Below are positions 52,166 to 60,822 of a DNA stretch of 64,000 nt, piece by piece (the first letter of the stretch is position 1; every line of letters begins with the position of its first letter). Both the position numbers and the translations under genes were made by a program. Under the pieces are notes generated by a model that saw nothing but the letters and a program-made list of their open reading frames with translations, ran no database searches and was not told the origin of the DNA. This stretch comes from Mycobacterium sp. 1274761.0. Lineage in GTDB: Bacteria > Actinomycetota > Actinomycetes > Mycobacteriales > Mycobacteriaceae. Location of the stretch: the NCBI RefSeq assembly GCF_001668615.1, contig NZ_LZMC01000109.1, positions 124,001-188,000 of the forward strand. The letters run 5' to 3'.

Positions 52166-53218
52166 GTGGTCAGTTCGCGCCTAGGGGGTGTGGCGGTCGC
52201 CGAACGCGTCCCGCTCGCACCGCTGACCACGCTGCGCGTCGGTCCGGTCGCCCGACGGTTGATCACGGCCGAGACCACCGAGCAGATCATTGCCGTGATC
52301 CGCGCCCTCAACGGCGACCGCGCGCTGGTGCTGGCGGGCGGCTCCAACGTCGTGCTGGCCGATGACATCCCGGAGCTGACGGTGGTCCGGCTGGCCAACA
52401 CGGGAATCAGCATCGACGGCCACATCGTGCGGGCCGAGGCCGGCGCCGTCTGGGACGACGTCGTAGTCGCCGCAATCGAGCACGGACTCGGCGGCCTCGA
52501 ATGCCTGTCGGGCATCCCGGGTTCGGCAGGTGCGACGCCGGTGCAGAACGTCGGTGCGTACGGCGCCGAGGTCGCCGACACGATCCAACGGGTCAGGCTG
52601 CTCGACCGTGCTACCGGCGAGGACCGGTGGGTCGACGGCGCCGAACTCGAATTCGGTTACCGGACAAGCGTTCTCAAGCACTCCGACGCGAACATCGTGT
52701 TGGAGGTGTCGTTCGCGCTGCACGCCGACGGTCGCAGCGCGCCGCTGCGCTATGGGGAGCTGACCACCGCTCTCGGCGCGCAGGTGGGCGCGCGCAGCGA
52801 TCCGGCCGCGGTCCGCAAGGCGGTGCTGGCGCTGCGCGCGCGCAAGGGCATGGTGCTCGACGAGGCCGACCACGACACCTGGAGCGTCGGCTCCTTCTTC
52901 ACCAACCCGGTCGTCACAGCCGCAGACCTCGCGCGGATCCAGCAGCGATCCACCGTCCCCGTGCCCAACTATCCCGCCCCGAACGGGGTCAAGCTGGCCG
53001 CGGGCTGGCTCGTCGAGCACGCGGGCTTTGGCAAGGGCTACCCCGGCGACGAGGCTCCCGTGCGGCTGTCGACCAAGCATGCGCTGGCTCTGACCAACCG
53101 CGGCCACGCAACCGCAGCCGACGTGATTGCGCTGGCCAGGACGGTGCGCGAGGGTGTGAAGGCCGAATTCGGGATCGAACTCACACCCGAGCCGACCCTG
53201 GTCGGGACGCGCCTCTAG
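52166..53218 (+). CDS. murB: UDP-N-acetylenolpyruvoylglucosamine reductase MurB
   Basis: A 350-residue FAD enzyme of peptidoglycan synthesis reducing UDP-GlcNAc-enolpyruvate to UDP-MurNAc. LVLAGGSNVVLADD and SGIPGSAGATPVQNVGAYG bind FAD, the catalytic serine lies in VGSFFTNPVV and the glutamate near LTPEPTLVG. Length fits type I MurB. GTG start; an internal GTG about 10 codons in is also possible. Confidence 0.95.
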   Translation: MVSSRLGGVAVAERVPLAPLTTLRVGPVARRLITAETTEQIIAVIRALNGDRALVLAGGSNVVLADDIPELTVVRLANTGISIDGHIVRAEAGAVWDDVVVAAIEHGLGGLECLSGIPGSAGATPVQNVGAYGAEVADTIQRVRLLDRATGEDRWVDGAELEFGYRTSVLKHSDANIVLEVSFALHADGRSAPLRYGELTTALGAQVGARSDPAAVRKAVLALRARKGMVLDEADHDTWSVGSFFTNPVVTAADLARIQQRSTVPVPNYPAPNGVKLAAGWLVEHAGFGKGYPGDEAPVRLSTKHALALTNRGHATAADVIALARTVREGVKAEFGIELTPEPTLVGTRL

Positions 53219-53233
53219 GTATCTTTGGAATAC

Positions 53234-54541
53234 GTGAGTGCCGGCCCAACATCAGAACCGACACCGCCGCAGCTGAACAGGCGGCGGGCGTTGACCGCGC
53301 TCGCGGTCGGCGTGGTCGCGCCCAGTGTGCTGGCCGCGTGCTCGGGCAAGTCCAACACATCGTCGCAGGGCGCCGAGGCTCCACCGGCGCCGTCGCTGGC
53401 CTATACCCCGACCAACGACGCCTCCGACGTGCTGCCGACGGCCCCCGTGCGGGTCGAGGTCCGCGACGGCTGGTTCCAGCGCGTCAGCCTGACCAATCCC
53501 GACGGTAAGGCGGTGGCAGGCGCGGTCAACCGTGAGCGCACCACCTTCACCGCCACCGAGCCGCTCGGCTACGGCGTCGAATACAAGTGGTCCGGGTCGG
53601 TGGTCGGCCGCGACGGCAAGGCCGTGCCGGTCGAGGGCGCGTTCACCACAATCAACCCGACGACGACGGTCAACGGCCAGTTTCAGCTCGCAGACGGCCA
53701 GGTCGTCGGCGTCGCGGCTCCGGTGATCATCCAGTTCGATGCGGCGATCGACGACGAGTACCGAGCCGACGTGGAGAAAGCGCTGAAGGTCACCACCGAC
53801 CCGCCCGTCGAGGGCAGCTGGGCGTGGCTGCCCGACGAGGTCGGCGGTTCGCGGGTCCATTACCGCACCAAGGAGTACTACCCGGCAGGCACCAAGGTGA
53901 CCGTCGACGCGAAGCTCTACGGCGTGAAGTTCGGCGAGGATGCGTACGGCGGCCAGGACGTCTCGCTGAACTTCGCGATCGGGCGCCGCCAGGTCGTCAA
54001 GGCCGAAGCGTCGTCGCACCGCATTCAGGTGCTCGACGGCGACGGCGCGGTGATCATGGACTTCCCGTGCAGCTACGGTGAGGGTGACCTGCCGCGCAAC
54101 ATCACCCGCAGCGGTGTCCACGTGGTCAGCGAGAAGTACGAAGACTTCTACATGTCCAATCCGGCCGCCGGCTACAGCAACGTGCACGAACGCTACGCCG
54201 TGCGCATCTCCAACAACGGCGAGTTCATCCACTGCAACCCCAACAGCATTGGGGCGCAAGGCAATACGAACGTCACGAACGGCTGCATCAACCTGAACCT
54301 GGAAAACGCCCAGCAGTACTTCAACAGCGCGATCTACGGTGATCCGGTTGAGGTCACTGGCACGTCGATCCAACTGTCCTACGCCGACGGCGACATCTGG
54401 GACTGGGCAGTCTCGTGGGACGACTGGGTGGCGATGTCGGCGCTGTCGTCGGAGGCGTCGCCGGCATCGATCCCCAGCAAGGCGCCGGTCACTCCGTCAG
54501 ACGCGCCGCAGCCGGTCAACGGGCGTCCCCCCGGCCGGTAG
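53234..54541 (+). CDS. lprQ: L,D-transpeptidase lipoprotein LprQ
   Basis: A 435-residue L,D-transpeptidase (Rv0483 equivalent) that makes 3-3 peptidoglycan cross-links outside the membrane. The signal peptide ends in a lipobox (PSVLAACSG, Cys about 36). Two Ig-like domains (about 70-240) precede the YkuD catalytic domain, with EFIHCNPNSIGAQGNTNVTN followed by the nucleophile in GCINLN. A TTG at 53225 is in frame, but a TATCTT -10-like element at 53220-53225, 8 bases before the GTG at 53234, suggests a leaderless GTG start. Confidence 0.93.
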   Translation: MSAGPTSEPTPPQLNRRRALTALAVGVVAPSVLAACSGKSNTSSQGAEAPPAPSLAYTPTNDASDVLPTAPVRVEVRDGWFQRVSLTNPDGKAVAGAVNRERTTFTATEPLGYGVEYKWSGSVVGRDGKAVPVEGAFTTINPTTTVNGQFQLADGQVVGVAAPVIIQFDAAIDDEYRADVEKALKVTTDPPVEGSWAWLPDEVGGSRVHYRTKEYYPAGTKVTVDAKLYGVKFGEDAYGGQDVSLNFAIGRRQVVKAEASSHRIQVLDGDGAVIMDFPCSYGEGDLPRNITRSGVHVVSEKYEDFYMSNPAAGYSNVHERYAVRISNNGEFIHCNPNSIGAQGNTNVTNGCINLNLENAQQYFNSAIYGDPVEVTGTSIQLSYADGDIWDWAVSWDDWVAMSALSSEASPASIPSKAPVTPSDAPQPVNGRPPGR

Positions 54542-54543
54542 CC

Positions 54544-55290
54544 CTACCGGCGGTTGAAGCGCGACGCGCTGGCCTGATCGCGCGGCCGGATCACGATCGT
54601 GTCCAGGTTGACGTGTGACGGCCGCGACGCGACGAACCCGATCACCTCGGCGACGTCTTCCGCAACCAGTGGCGTAACGCCGCGATACACGGCGTCGGCG
54701 CGTTCGGTGTCGCCGTCGAACCGGCGCAGTGAGAAGTCTGTCTTCACCATGCCGGGCGCAATCTCGGTGAGCCGCACCGGCTTTCCCAGCAGCTCGCCGC
54801 GCAGGGTGCGGTGCAGCGCGCCTTGGGCGTGCTTGGCCGACGTGTAACCCGAACCGTTGTCGTAGGTCTCGATCGCCGCGATTGATGTCACGGTGACGAT
54901 GAGGCCGTCACCGGAATCGATGAGCTTGGGCAGCAGCGCGCGCGTCATTCGCAGCGTGCCCAGTACGTTGGCCTCCCACATCCACCGCCAACGGTCGATG
55001 TCGGCCTCGAGCACCGGTTCCAGTCCGCGGGCGCCGCCTGCGTTGTTCACCAGCACATCGACGCGGTCCAGGCGGTCGGTCAGTGCTGAGACGGCCTGCT
55101 CATCTGTGACGTCGGTGACGGAAGCGGTGCCGCCGATCTCGGCGGCCAGTGCCGTGATGGGCTCCTCTCGGCGCGCCACGCAGACAACGTGAAACCCTTG
55201 GGCAGCAAGGGTTTTCGCTGTTGCTGCGCCTATGCCCGCGCTGGCGCCGGTGACCACCGCGACCCGGCGGTCGGCATCGGGTGTTGTCAT
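54544..55290 (-). CDS. SDR family oxidoreductase (Rv0484c-like)
   Basis: A 248-residue classical SDR: cofactor motif VTGASAGIGAATAKTLA, NNAGGARG and catalytic TSIAAIETYDNGSGYTSAKH. Arg in CVARREEPI after the second strand suggests NADPH. It matches Rv0484c. The ATG at 55290 gives the normal N-terminus (the frame is open to 55329). It converges with lprQ (2 bp between stops) and is divergent from the ROK regulator operon. Confidence 0.88.
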   Translation of the reverse strand: MTTPDADRRVAVVTGASAGIGAATAKTLAAQGFHVVCVARREEPITALAAEIGGTASVTDVTDEQAVSALTDRLDRVDVLVNNAGGARGLEPVLEADIDRWRWMWEANVLGTLRMTRALLPKLIDSGDGLIVTVTSIAAIETYDNGSGYTSAKHAQGALHRTLRGELLGKPVRLTEIAPGMVKTDFSLRRFDGDTERADAVYRGVTPLVAEDVAEVIGFVASRPSHVNLDTIVIRPRDQASASRFNRR

Positions 55291-55366
55291 GCGACCAACT
55301 GTAGAGGGCGGGTCGCTGGGTGAGCTCAATGAGCGTGGAGCTAGTTGGTTGTGCTAAGTTCACGGC

Positions 55367-55441
55367 GTGACCAGGACATGTCAGCTGATCGGCGCGCGGC
55401 GCGCCTGTTGTTGTTGTTGCCGCGCAATCCGCCGCGCCTGA
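55367..55441 (+). CDS. leaderless polycysteine short ORF (cysteine-sensing attenuator peptide)
   Basis: A 24-codon ORF, GTG at 55367 to TGA at 55439-55441, encoding VTRTCQLIGARRACCCCCRA followed by IRRA. It has a cysteine at codon 5 and five consecutive cysteine codons (four TGT and one TGC) at 55406-55420. A -10-like TAAGTT at 55355-55360 lies 6 bases before the GTG and there is no SD, so transcription and translation should begin together. Leaderless polycysteine ORFs are known in mycobacteria as cysteine-responsive attenuators of sulfur genes. This one precedes the ROK regulator-mshA operon, and mycothiol contains cysteine. Confidence 0.8.
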   Translation: MTRTCQLIGARRACCCCCRAIRRA

Positions 55442-55450
55442 CCGAAGTCC

Positions 55451-55519
55451 GGACGTTCCCTCGTCCTCTTGAGTCGCCAGGTGTGGCCCAGCCCAAACCA
55501 GCCGACTACCGATGAGGAC
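55451..55519 (+). promoter_or_regulatory. mutually exclusive hairpins controlling the ROK regulator SD
   Basis: GGACG (55451-55455) can pair with CGTCC (55462-55466) across a 6-base loop. The overlapping GTCCTC (55463-55468) is exactly complementary to GAGGAC (55514-55519), the SD of the regulator whose GTG is at 55525. The two pairings cannot coexist. The first begins 9 bases after the short ORF's stop, where a terminating ribosome would cover it. Confidence 0.55.
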
Positions 55520-55524
55520 ACCCC

Positions 55525-56814
55525 GTGCGCACCACCGCTCTCCGCCAAGTTTCATCCACCGCCCACCCTCGGCAGGCTCCGGCTGCCCACCCCGGCAGGG
55601 CGCTGCTGTCCCGCCACCACATCGTCGCGCCGTCGCTGTGCGTCGCTGATGCGGCGGCGGCGTCGGTGTTCAACGCCGCCCGCTCGCGCGGCCCGATCGC
55701 CCGCGACGTCATCGCCAAGGTCACCCAGCTGTCGATCGCGACGGTGAACCGTCAGGTCACCGCCCTGCTCGACGCCGGAGTGCTGCGGGAACGCGCCGAC
55801 CTGGCCGTATCCGGCGCCATCGGCCGGCCGCGGGTGCCCGTCGAGGTCAACCATGAGCCGTTCCTGACGCTCGGCATCCACATCGGCGCACGGACCACCA
55901 GCATCGTGGCCACCGACCTGTTCGGTCGCACACTCGACGTCGTCGAGACGCCGACGCCCCGCGGCGCCCAGGCTGCCGCGCTGGCCTCCCTCGCCGACAG
56001 CGCCCGGCGCTACCTGAGCCGCTGGCACCGCCGCCGCCCGCTGTGGGTGGGTGTTGCCGCGGGTGGCGTCGTCGACAGCGCCACCGGCTACCTCGACCAT
56101 CCGCGGCTCGGCTGGTCGGATGCGCCCGTCGGCCCGGTGATCGCCGAAACTCTGGGGCTGCCGGTGTCCATTGCCTCGCACGTGGACGCCATGGCCGGCG
56201 CAGAGTTGCTGCTGGGTACGCGGCGCGGGGCGCATCCCGCGACGAGCCTGTACGTCTATGCCCGCGAGACCGTGGGCTACGCGCTGTCGATCGGCGGCCG
56301 GGTGCATTCGCCGACCAGCGGCCCGGGCACCATCGCGGGCCTGCCGGCGCACTCGGATCTGTTGGGCGGCACCGGCCAGCTGGAGTCGACGGTCAGCGAC
56401 GAGGCAGTGCTCATCGCGGCACGCAAGCTGCGGGTGATCCCGGCCGAGGGGCCGTCGTCGACCATGGCTTCGGTGCTGCGAGTGGCCCGGCAGGGCAACG
56501 AACAGGCGAGCGCGCTGCTGGCCGAGCGGGCGCGGGTGCTGGGGGAGGCCGTCGCACTGTTGCGCGACATGCTCAACCCGGACGACCTGGTCGTCGGCGG
56601 TCAGGCGTTCACCGAGTATCCGGAGGGAATGAGCGTGGTCGAGGAGGCCTACCGCCGGCGGTCGGTGCTGCCGGCCCGCGACATTCGGGTGACCTCGTTC
56701 GGCAACCGCGTGCAGGAGGCCGGCGCTGGTGTGGTGTCTCTCGGCGGCATCTACGCCGATCCCATCGGTGCGATGCGCCGGGCACTGATCCGCAGGCCGG
56801 AGGCCACGGCCTAG
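55525..56814 (+). CDS. ROK-family transcriptional regulator (Rv0485-like)
   Basis: A 429-residue ROK protein with an N-terminal winged helix (about residues 48-80, KVTQLSIATVNRQVTALLDA) and a C-terminal sugar-kinase-like ROK fold (GIHIGARTTSIVATDLFGRT, GVAAGGVVDSATGYLDHPRL). The kinase-type zinc cysteines are not evident, so it is likely regulatory only. It matches Rv0485, which in M. tuberculosis regulates a pe/ppe pair. GTG start with SD GAGGAC, which the upstream leader can sequester. mshA follows 36 bp downstream. Confidence 0.9.
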   Translation: MRTTALRQVSSTAHPRQAPAAHPGRALLSRHHIVAPSLCVADAAAASVFNAARSRGPIARDVIAKVTQLSIATVNRQVTALLDAGVLRERADLAVSGAIGRPRVPVEVNHEPFLTLGIHIGARTTSIVATDLFGRTLDVVETPTPRGAQAAALASLADSARRYLSRWHRRRPLWVGVAAGGVVDSATGYLDHPRLGWSDAPVGPVIAETLGLPVSIASHVDAMAGAELLLGTRRGAHPATSLYVYARETVGYALSIGGRVHSPTSGPGTIAGLPAHSDLLGGTGQLESTVSDEAVLIAARKLRVIPAEGPSSTMASVLRVARQGNEQASALLAERARVLGEAVALLRDMLNPDDLVVGGQAFTEYPEGMSVVEEAYRRRSVLPARDIRVTSFGNRVQEAGAGVVSLGGIYADPIGAMRRALIRRPEATA

Positions 56815-56850
56815 GTTCGCTTGAACGGGGCACGGTGTAGACATGTCTGT

Positions 56851-58185
56851 GTGCGCCTAGCGACGGATTTGCCCCGGTCGAATGTCGCCGCCGTTGCGGC
56901 TCCGCGAAGAGTGGCCGTGCTGTCCGTGCACACCTCCCCGCTTGCGCAGCCCGGCACCGGCGATGCGGGCGGCATGAACGTCTACGTGCTGCAGAGCGCG
57001 CTGCAGATGGCCCGCCGCGGAGTTGAGGTGGAGATCTTCACCAGGGCCACCTCGTCGGCCGACCAGCCGACGGTTCGGGTGGCTCCCGGCGTGCTCGTGC
57101 GCAACGTGGTCGCCGGTCCTTTCGAAGGCCTGGACAAATACGACCTTCCGACACAGCTGTGCGCATTCACCGCGGGCGTGCTGCGCGCCGAGGCCACTCA
57201 CGAGCCGGGGTACTACGACATCGTGCACTCGCACTACTGGTTGTCGGGTCAGGTCGGCTGGCTGGCGCGCGACCGGTGGGCGGTCCCGCTGGTGCACACC
57301 GCACACACCCTCGCGGCGGTGAAGAATGCGGCGCTCGCCGACGGCGACGCCCCCGAACCACCGCTGCGCGCGGTGGGCGAACAGCAGGTGGTCGACGAGG
57401 CCGACCGCTTGATCGTCAACACCGAACACGAAGCTCAGCAACTGATTTCGCTACACCACGCCGACCCGTCGCGCATCGACGTCGTCCACCCCGGCGTCGA
57501 CCTGGACACCTTCACACCCGGCGACAAACACGCCGCTCGCGCGGCGCTCGGCCTCCGCGACACCGATCGGGTGGTGGCGTTCGTCGGCCGCATTCAGCCG
57601 TTGAAGGCGCCCGATGTGCTACTGCGCGCCGCCGCCAAGGTGCCCGATCTGCGGGTGCTGGTGGCCGGCGGGCCGTCGGGCAGCGGGCTGGCCGCACCCG
57701 ACGGGCTGTTGCGGTTGGCCGATGAACTGGGCATTGCCGACCGGGTGACATTTTTGCCTCCCCAGACCCGCGACCAACTGGTCAACGTGTACCGCGCGGC
57801 CGATATGGTCGCGGTTCCCAGCTACTCGGAATCCTTCGGCCTTGTCGCCGTCGAAGCGCAGGCCTGCGGCACACCGGTGGTGGCCGCCGCTGTAGGCGGG
57901 TTGCCGGTCGCGGTCCGCGACGGCGTCACGGGGGCGCTGGTCGACGGCCACCGCCCTGACGACTGGGCGCACACGATGGCCGCGCTCTTCGACCGGGGGC
58001 CCGCGACGATGAGCCGCGCGGCCGTGGAGCATGCCGCCACCTTTTCGTGGTCGCACACGGTCGACGCCTTGCTCGCCAGCTACGAGCTCGCGATCGGCGA
58101 CTACCGCGCGCGCCACCAGGCACGCAACGGCGCAGCGCGTCGTAACGGCCGCCGGTTCTCGATGCGACGGGGCGTGCGGGCGTGA
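56851..58185 (+). CDS. mshA: D-inositol-3-phosphate glycosyltransferase MshA
   Basis: A 444-residue GT4 glycosyltransferase making the first mycothiol intermediate from UDP-GlcNAc and inositol-3-phosphate. SVHTSPLAQPGTGDAGGMNV at the N-terminus, FVGRIQPLKAPDVLL and the nucleotide-binding SYSESFGLVAVEAQACGTPV (E-x7-E motif) are diagnostic. The GTG at 56851 gives the MRLATDL start of M. smegmatis MshA; a longer in-frame ATG exists at 56821. In operon with the ROK regulator and hence under the polycysteine leader. Confidence 0.95.
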   Translation: MRLATDLPRSNVAAVAAPRRVAVLSVHTSPLAQPGTGDAGGMNVYVLQSALQMARRGVEVEIFTRATSSADQPTVRVAPGVLVRNVVAGPFEGLDKYDLPTQLCAFTAGVLRAEATHEPGYYDIVHSHYWLSGQVGWLARDRWAVPLVHTAHTLAAVKNAALADGDAPEPPLRAVGEQQVVDEADRLIVNTEHEAQQLISLHHADPSRIDVVHPGVDLDTFTPGDKHAARAALGLRDTDRVVAFVGRIQPLKAPDVLLRAAAKVPDLRVLVAGGPSGSGLAAPDGLLRLADELGIADRVTFLPPQTRDQLVNVYRAADMVAVPSYSESFGLVAVEAQACGTPVVAAAVGGLPVAVRDGVTGALVDGHRPDDWAHTMAALFDRGPATMSRAAVEHAATFSWSHTVDALLASYELAIGDYRARHQARNGAARRNGRRFSMRRGVRA

Positions 58186-58685
58186 CGACCGATCCGGCGC
58201 AGGTCATCGAGGACGCCTGCAAGGAGAGCGGGCTGGTGTGCACGCGCCACGAAGGCGCGCACGGCGGGCTGCCCGGCATCATCGTCGAGCTGCCGGGTGA
58301 GCGGCGGCTGAAGACCAACACGATCCTGTCGATCGGCGAGCACTCGGTACGCGTCGAGGCGTTCGTGTGCCGCAAGCCCGACGAGAACCACGAGGGCGTG
58401 TACCGGTTCCTGTTGAAGCGCAACCGCCGGTTGTACGGGGTGACCTACACGCTCGACAATGTCGGCGACATCTATCTGGTCGGCCGGATGGCGTTGGCGT
58501 CGGTGACCCCCGACGAGGTCGACCGCGTGCTGGGCCAGGTGCTCGAGGCCGTCGACAACGACTTCAATACGTTGCTGGAGTTGGGTTTCCGCTCATCGAT
58601 CCAGAAGGAATGGGAGTGGCGGGTCAAGCGTGGTGAATCACTGAAGAACCTGAAGGCCTTCGAGCATCTGATCGACGACGACTAA
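58182..58685 (+). CDS. YbjN-domain protein (Rv0487-like)
   Basis: A 167-residue protein of the YbjN/type III secretion chaperone-like fold (PAQVIEDACKESGLVCTRHE and LYGVTYTLDNVGDIYLVGRM), matching Rv0487. The GTG start overlaps the mshA stop (GTGA), so it is translationally coupled to mshA. Function unknown. Confidence 0.85.
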   Translation: MTTDPAQVIEDACKESGLVCTRHEGAHGGLPGIIVELPGERRLKTNTILSIGEHSVRVEAFVCRKPDENHEGVYRFLLKRNRRLYGVTYTLDNVGDIYLVGRMALASVTPDEVDRVLGQVLEAVDNDFNTLLELGFRSSIQKEWEWRVKRGESLKNLKAFEHLIDDD

Positions 58686-58746
58686 TCCTTTCGTCCATCT
58701 CGGCGCGGCCAGCGTGAGCCGCGGATACCGGGATAGTCTCTTCGCC

Positions 58747-59496
58747 ATGGGAGATTCCACGCTGATCCTGCTCCGCCACGGCGAAAGCGAATGGAACGCG
58801 CTGAACCTGTTCACCGGGTGGGTCGACGTCGACCTCACCGACAAGGGCAGAGCAGAAGCCGTCCGCGCCGGCGAGCTGATCAAGGAACTCGACCGTCAGC
58901 CCGACGTGCTGTACACGTCGCTGCTGCGGCGCGCGATCACCACCGCGAACCTGGCGCTGGACGCCGCCGACCGGCACTGGATCCCCGTGCACCGCGACTG
59001 GCGGCTCAACGAGCGGCACTACGGCGCGCTGCAGGGCCTCAACAAGGCCGAGACCAAGGAGAAATACGGCGAAGAGCAATTCATGGCGTGGCGGCGCAGC
59101 TATGACACGCCGCCGCCGCCGATCGAATCGGGCAGTGAATACAGCCAGGACGGCGATCCCCGCTACGCCGACATCCCTGGCGGACCGCCGAAGACCGAAT
59201 GCCTCAAGGACGTCGTCGCCCGGTTCGTGCCCTACTACACCGAGACCATCGTCCCCGATCTGCGGGCAGGCAAGACGGTGCTGATCGCCGCGCACGGCAA
59301 TTCGCTCCGTGCGTTGGTCAAATATCTCGACCAGATGTCCGACGAGGACGTCGTCGGGCTGAACATCCCCACCGGCATCCCGCTGCGCTACGACCTCGAC
59401 GGGGACCTGCGCCCGAAGATCATCGGCGGCACCTACCTCGATCCCGAGGCGGCAGCGGCGGGCGCCGCGGCGGTGGCGAGCCAAGGCGCCAAGTAG
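58747..59496 (+). CDS. gpm1: 2,3-bisphosphoglycerate-dependent phosphoglycerate mutase
   Basis: A 249-residue dPGM-type enzyme interconverting 3- and 2-phosphoglycerate in glycolysis and gluconeogenesis. The phospho-histidine is His11 in LRHGESEWNALNLFTGWVD. RHYGALQGLNKAETKEKYG and VLIAAHGNSLRALVKYLDQM carry the remaining active-site residues. The ATG at 58747 gives the family length; upstream in-frame starts are less likely. Confidence 0.95.
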   Translation: MGDSTLILLRHGESEWNALNLFTGWVDVDLTDKGRAEAVRAGELIKELDRQPDVLYTSLLRRAITTANLALDAADRHWIPVHRDWRLNERHYGALQGLNKAETKEKYGEEQFMAWRRSYDTPPPPIESGSEYSQDGDPRYADIPGGPPKTECLKDVVARFVPYYTETIVPDLRAGKTVLIAAHGNSLRALVKYLDQMSDEDVVGLNIPTGIPLRYDLDGDLRPKIIGGTYLDPEAAAAGAAAVASQGAK

Positions 59497-59527
59497 CCCA
59501 CCGACGCCCCGTCTGGGGCAAACAGCA

Positions 59528-59545
59528 GGTGAACGCAAGCCGAAC
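59528..59545 (-). promoter_or_regulatory. candidate RegX3 box upstream of senX3
   Basis: Read on the minus strand, GTTCGGC (59545-59539) and GTTCACC (59534-59528) form a direct repeat with 11-bp spacing, typical of OmpR/PhoB-type regulators and resembling the GTTCAcc repeats described for RegX3. It is centred about 90 bp before the senX3 start, consistent with the known autoregulation of this operon. Confidence 0.5.
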
Positions 59546-59626
59546 ACCTGCGCTTGGCTGTGTGACATGTCCCGATTTGGCCGCACGCTGCTGGGATGAC
59601 GTTCATCAGTTTCGTACGATTTGCTC

Positions 59627-60805
59627 GTGAGTGTGGTTTCCGCACTGCTGCTGGCGGTCGTGGCACTGCTCGCGCTGGTGATCGGTGTCGTGGTCGGCGC
59701 CGGTCTGGTGCCGAGGCTCCTCGAGCGCAGGCAGCGGCGGGCTGCCGAACAGTCCGGCATCACCGTTTCGGAGATGCTGGCCCACATCGTCTCGCTGTCG
59801 CCGGTGGGCATCGTCGTGGTCGACACCTACCGTGACGTCGTCTATCACAACGCCCGGGCCCGCGAACTGGGCTTGGTGCGCGACCGCCTGCTCGACGACC
59901 GCGCCTGGCTGGCGGCACAGCGCACTCTCGCCACGGGTGAAGACTGTGAGGTCGACCTCTCCCCGCGCAGGGGCGCGCCGGCCGGGCGTTCCGGGTTGTC
60001 GGTGCGCGGCCATGTCCGCCTGCTGACCGAGGAGGACCGCCGGTTCGCCGTCGTCTACGTCGACGACCAGTCTGAGCACGCGCGGATGGAGGCCACCCGC
60101 CGCGACTTCGTCGCCAACGTCAGCCACGAACTCAAGACGCCCGTCGGGGCCATGGGTGTGCTCGCCGAGGCGGTGCTCGCGTCGGCCGACGATTCCGAGA
60201 CCGTGCGCCGGTTCGCGCAAAAGATGGTCGTGGAATCCAACCGGTTGGCGAACATGGTCGGTGAGCTCATCGAGCTGTCCCGGCTGCAGGGCGCCGAACC
60301 GCTTCCCGACCTGGAAGCCGTCGATGTCGACACCGTTGTCGCCGAGGCGCTGTCGCGCTACAAGGTCGTGGCCGACAACGCCGAGATCGCCATCACCACC
60401 GACGCGCCGACCGGATACAAAGTGCTCGGCGACCAACCCCTGCTGGTAACAGCGCTGGCCAACCTGGTGTCCAACGCAATCGCCTACTCACCCAAGGGAT
60501 CTCCGGTGTCCATCAGCCGCAGGCGCCGGGGTGACAACATCGAGATCGCCGTGACGGATCGGGGTATCGGCATCGCCGCCGCCGATCAGGAGCGAGTGTT
60601 CGAGCGGTTCTTCCGCGTGGACAAGGCGAGGTCGCGTGCCACTGGCGGCACCGGCCTCGGGCTCGCGATCGTCAAACATGTTGCGGCCAACCACAACGGG
60701 TCCATTCGGCTGTGGAGTCAGCCGGGCACCGGATCGACCTTCACACTGTCGATCCCCGCTTATCCGGATCGCGTCGGCGAGTCGGACAACCGGTCAGACC
60801 AATGA
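59627..60805 (+). CDS. senX3: phosphate-limitation sensor histidine kinase SenX3
   Basis: A 392-residue histidine kinase. A short N-terminal membrane helix (about 3-25) precedes a PAS-like domain (about 40-150), the dimerisation/phosphoacceptor motif FVANVSHELKTPVGAM with His167 (same number as in M. tuberculosis), and the ATPase with NLVSNAIAYSPKG, DRGIGIAAADQ and GGTGLGLAIVKH. It phosphorylates RegX3 when phosphate is scarce. The GTG at 59627 has TACGAT at 59615-59620 with a 6-base gap and no SD, so it is leaderless; a TTG at 59621 is unlikely. Confidence 0.95.
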   Translation: MSVVSALLLAVVALLALVIGVVVGAGLVPRLLERRQRRAAEQSGITVSEMLAHIVSLSPVGIVVVDTYRDVVYHNARARELGLVRDRLLDDRAWLAAQRTLATGEDCEVDLSPRRGAPAGRSGLSVRGHVRLLTEEDRRFAVVYVDDQSEHARMEATRRDFVANVSHELKTPVGAMGVLAEAVLASADDSETVRRFAQKMVVESNRLANMVGELIELSRLQGAEPLPDLEAVDVDTVVAEALSRYKVVADNAEIAITTDAPTGYKVLGDQPLLVTALANLVSNAIAYSPKGSPVSISRRRRGDNIEIAVTDRGIGIAAADQERVFERFFRVDKARSRATGGTGLGLAIVKHVAANHNGSIRLWSQPGTGSTFTLSIPAYPDRVGESDNRSDQ

Positions 60806-60822
60806 GAGGAAATTGAACGTCC

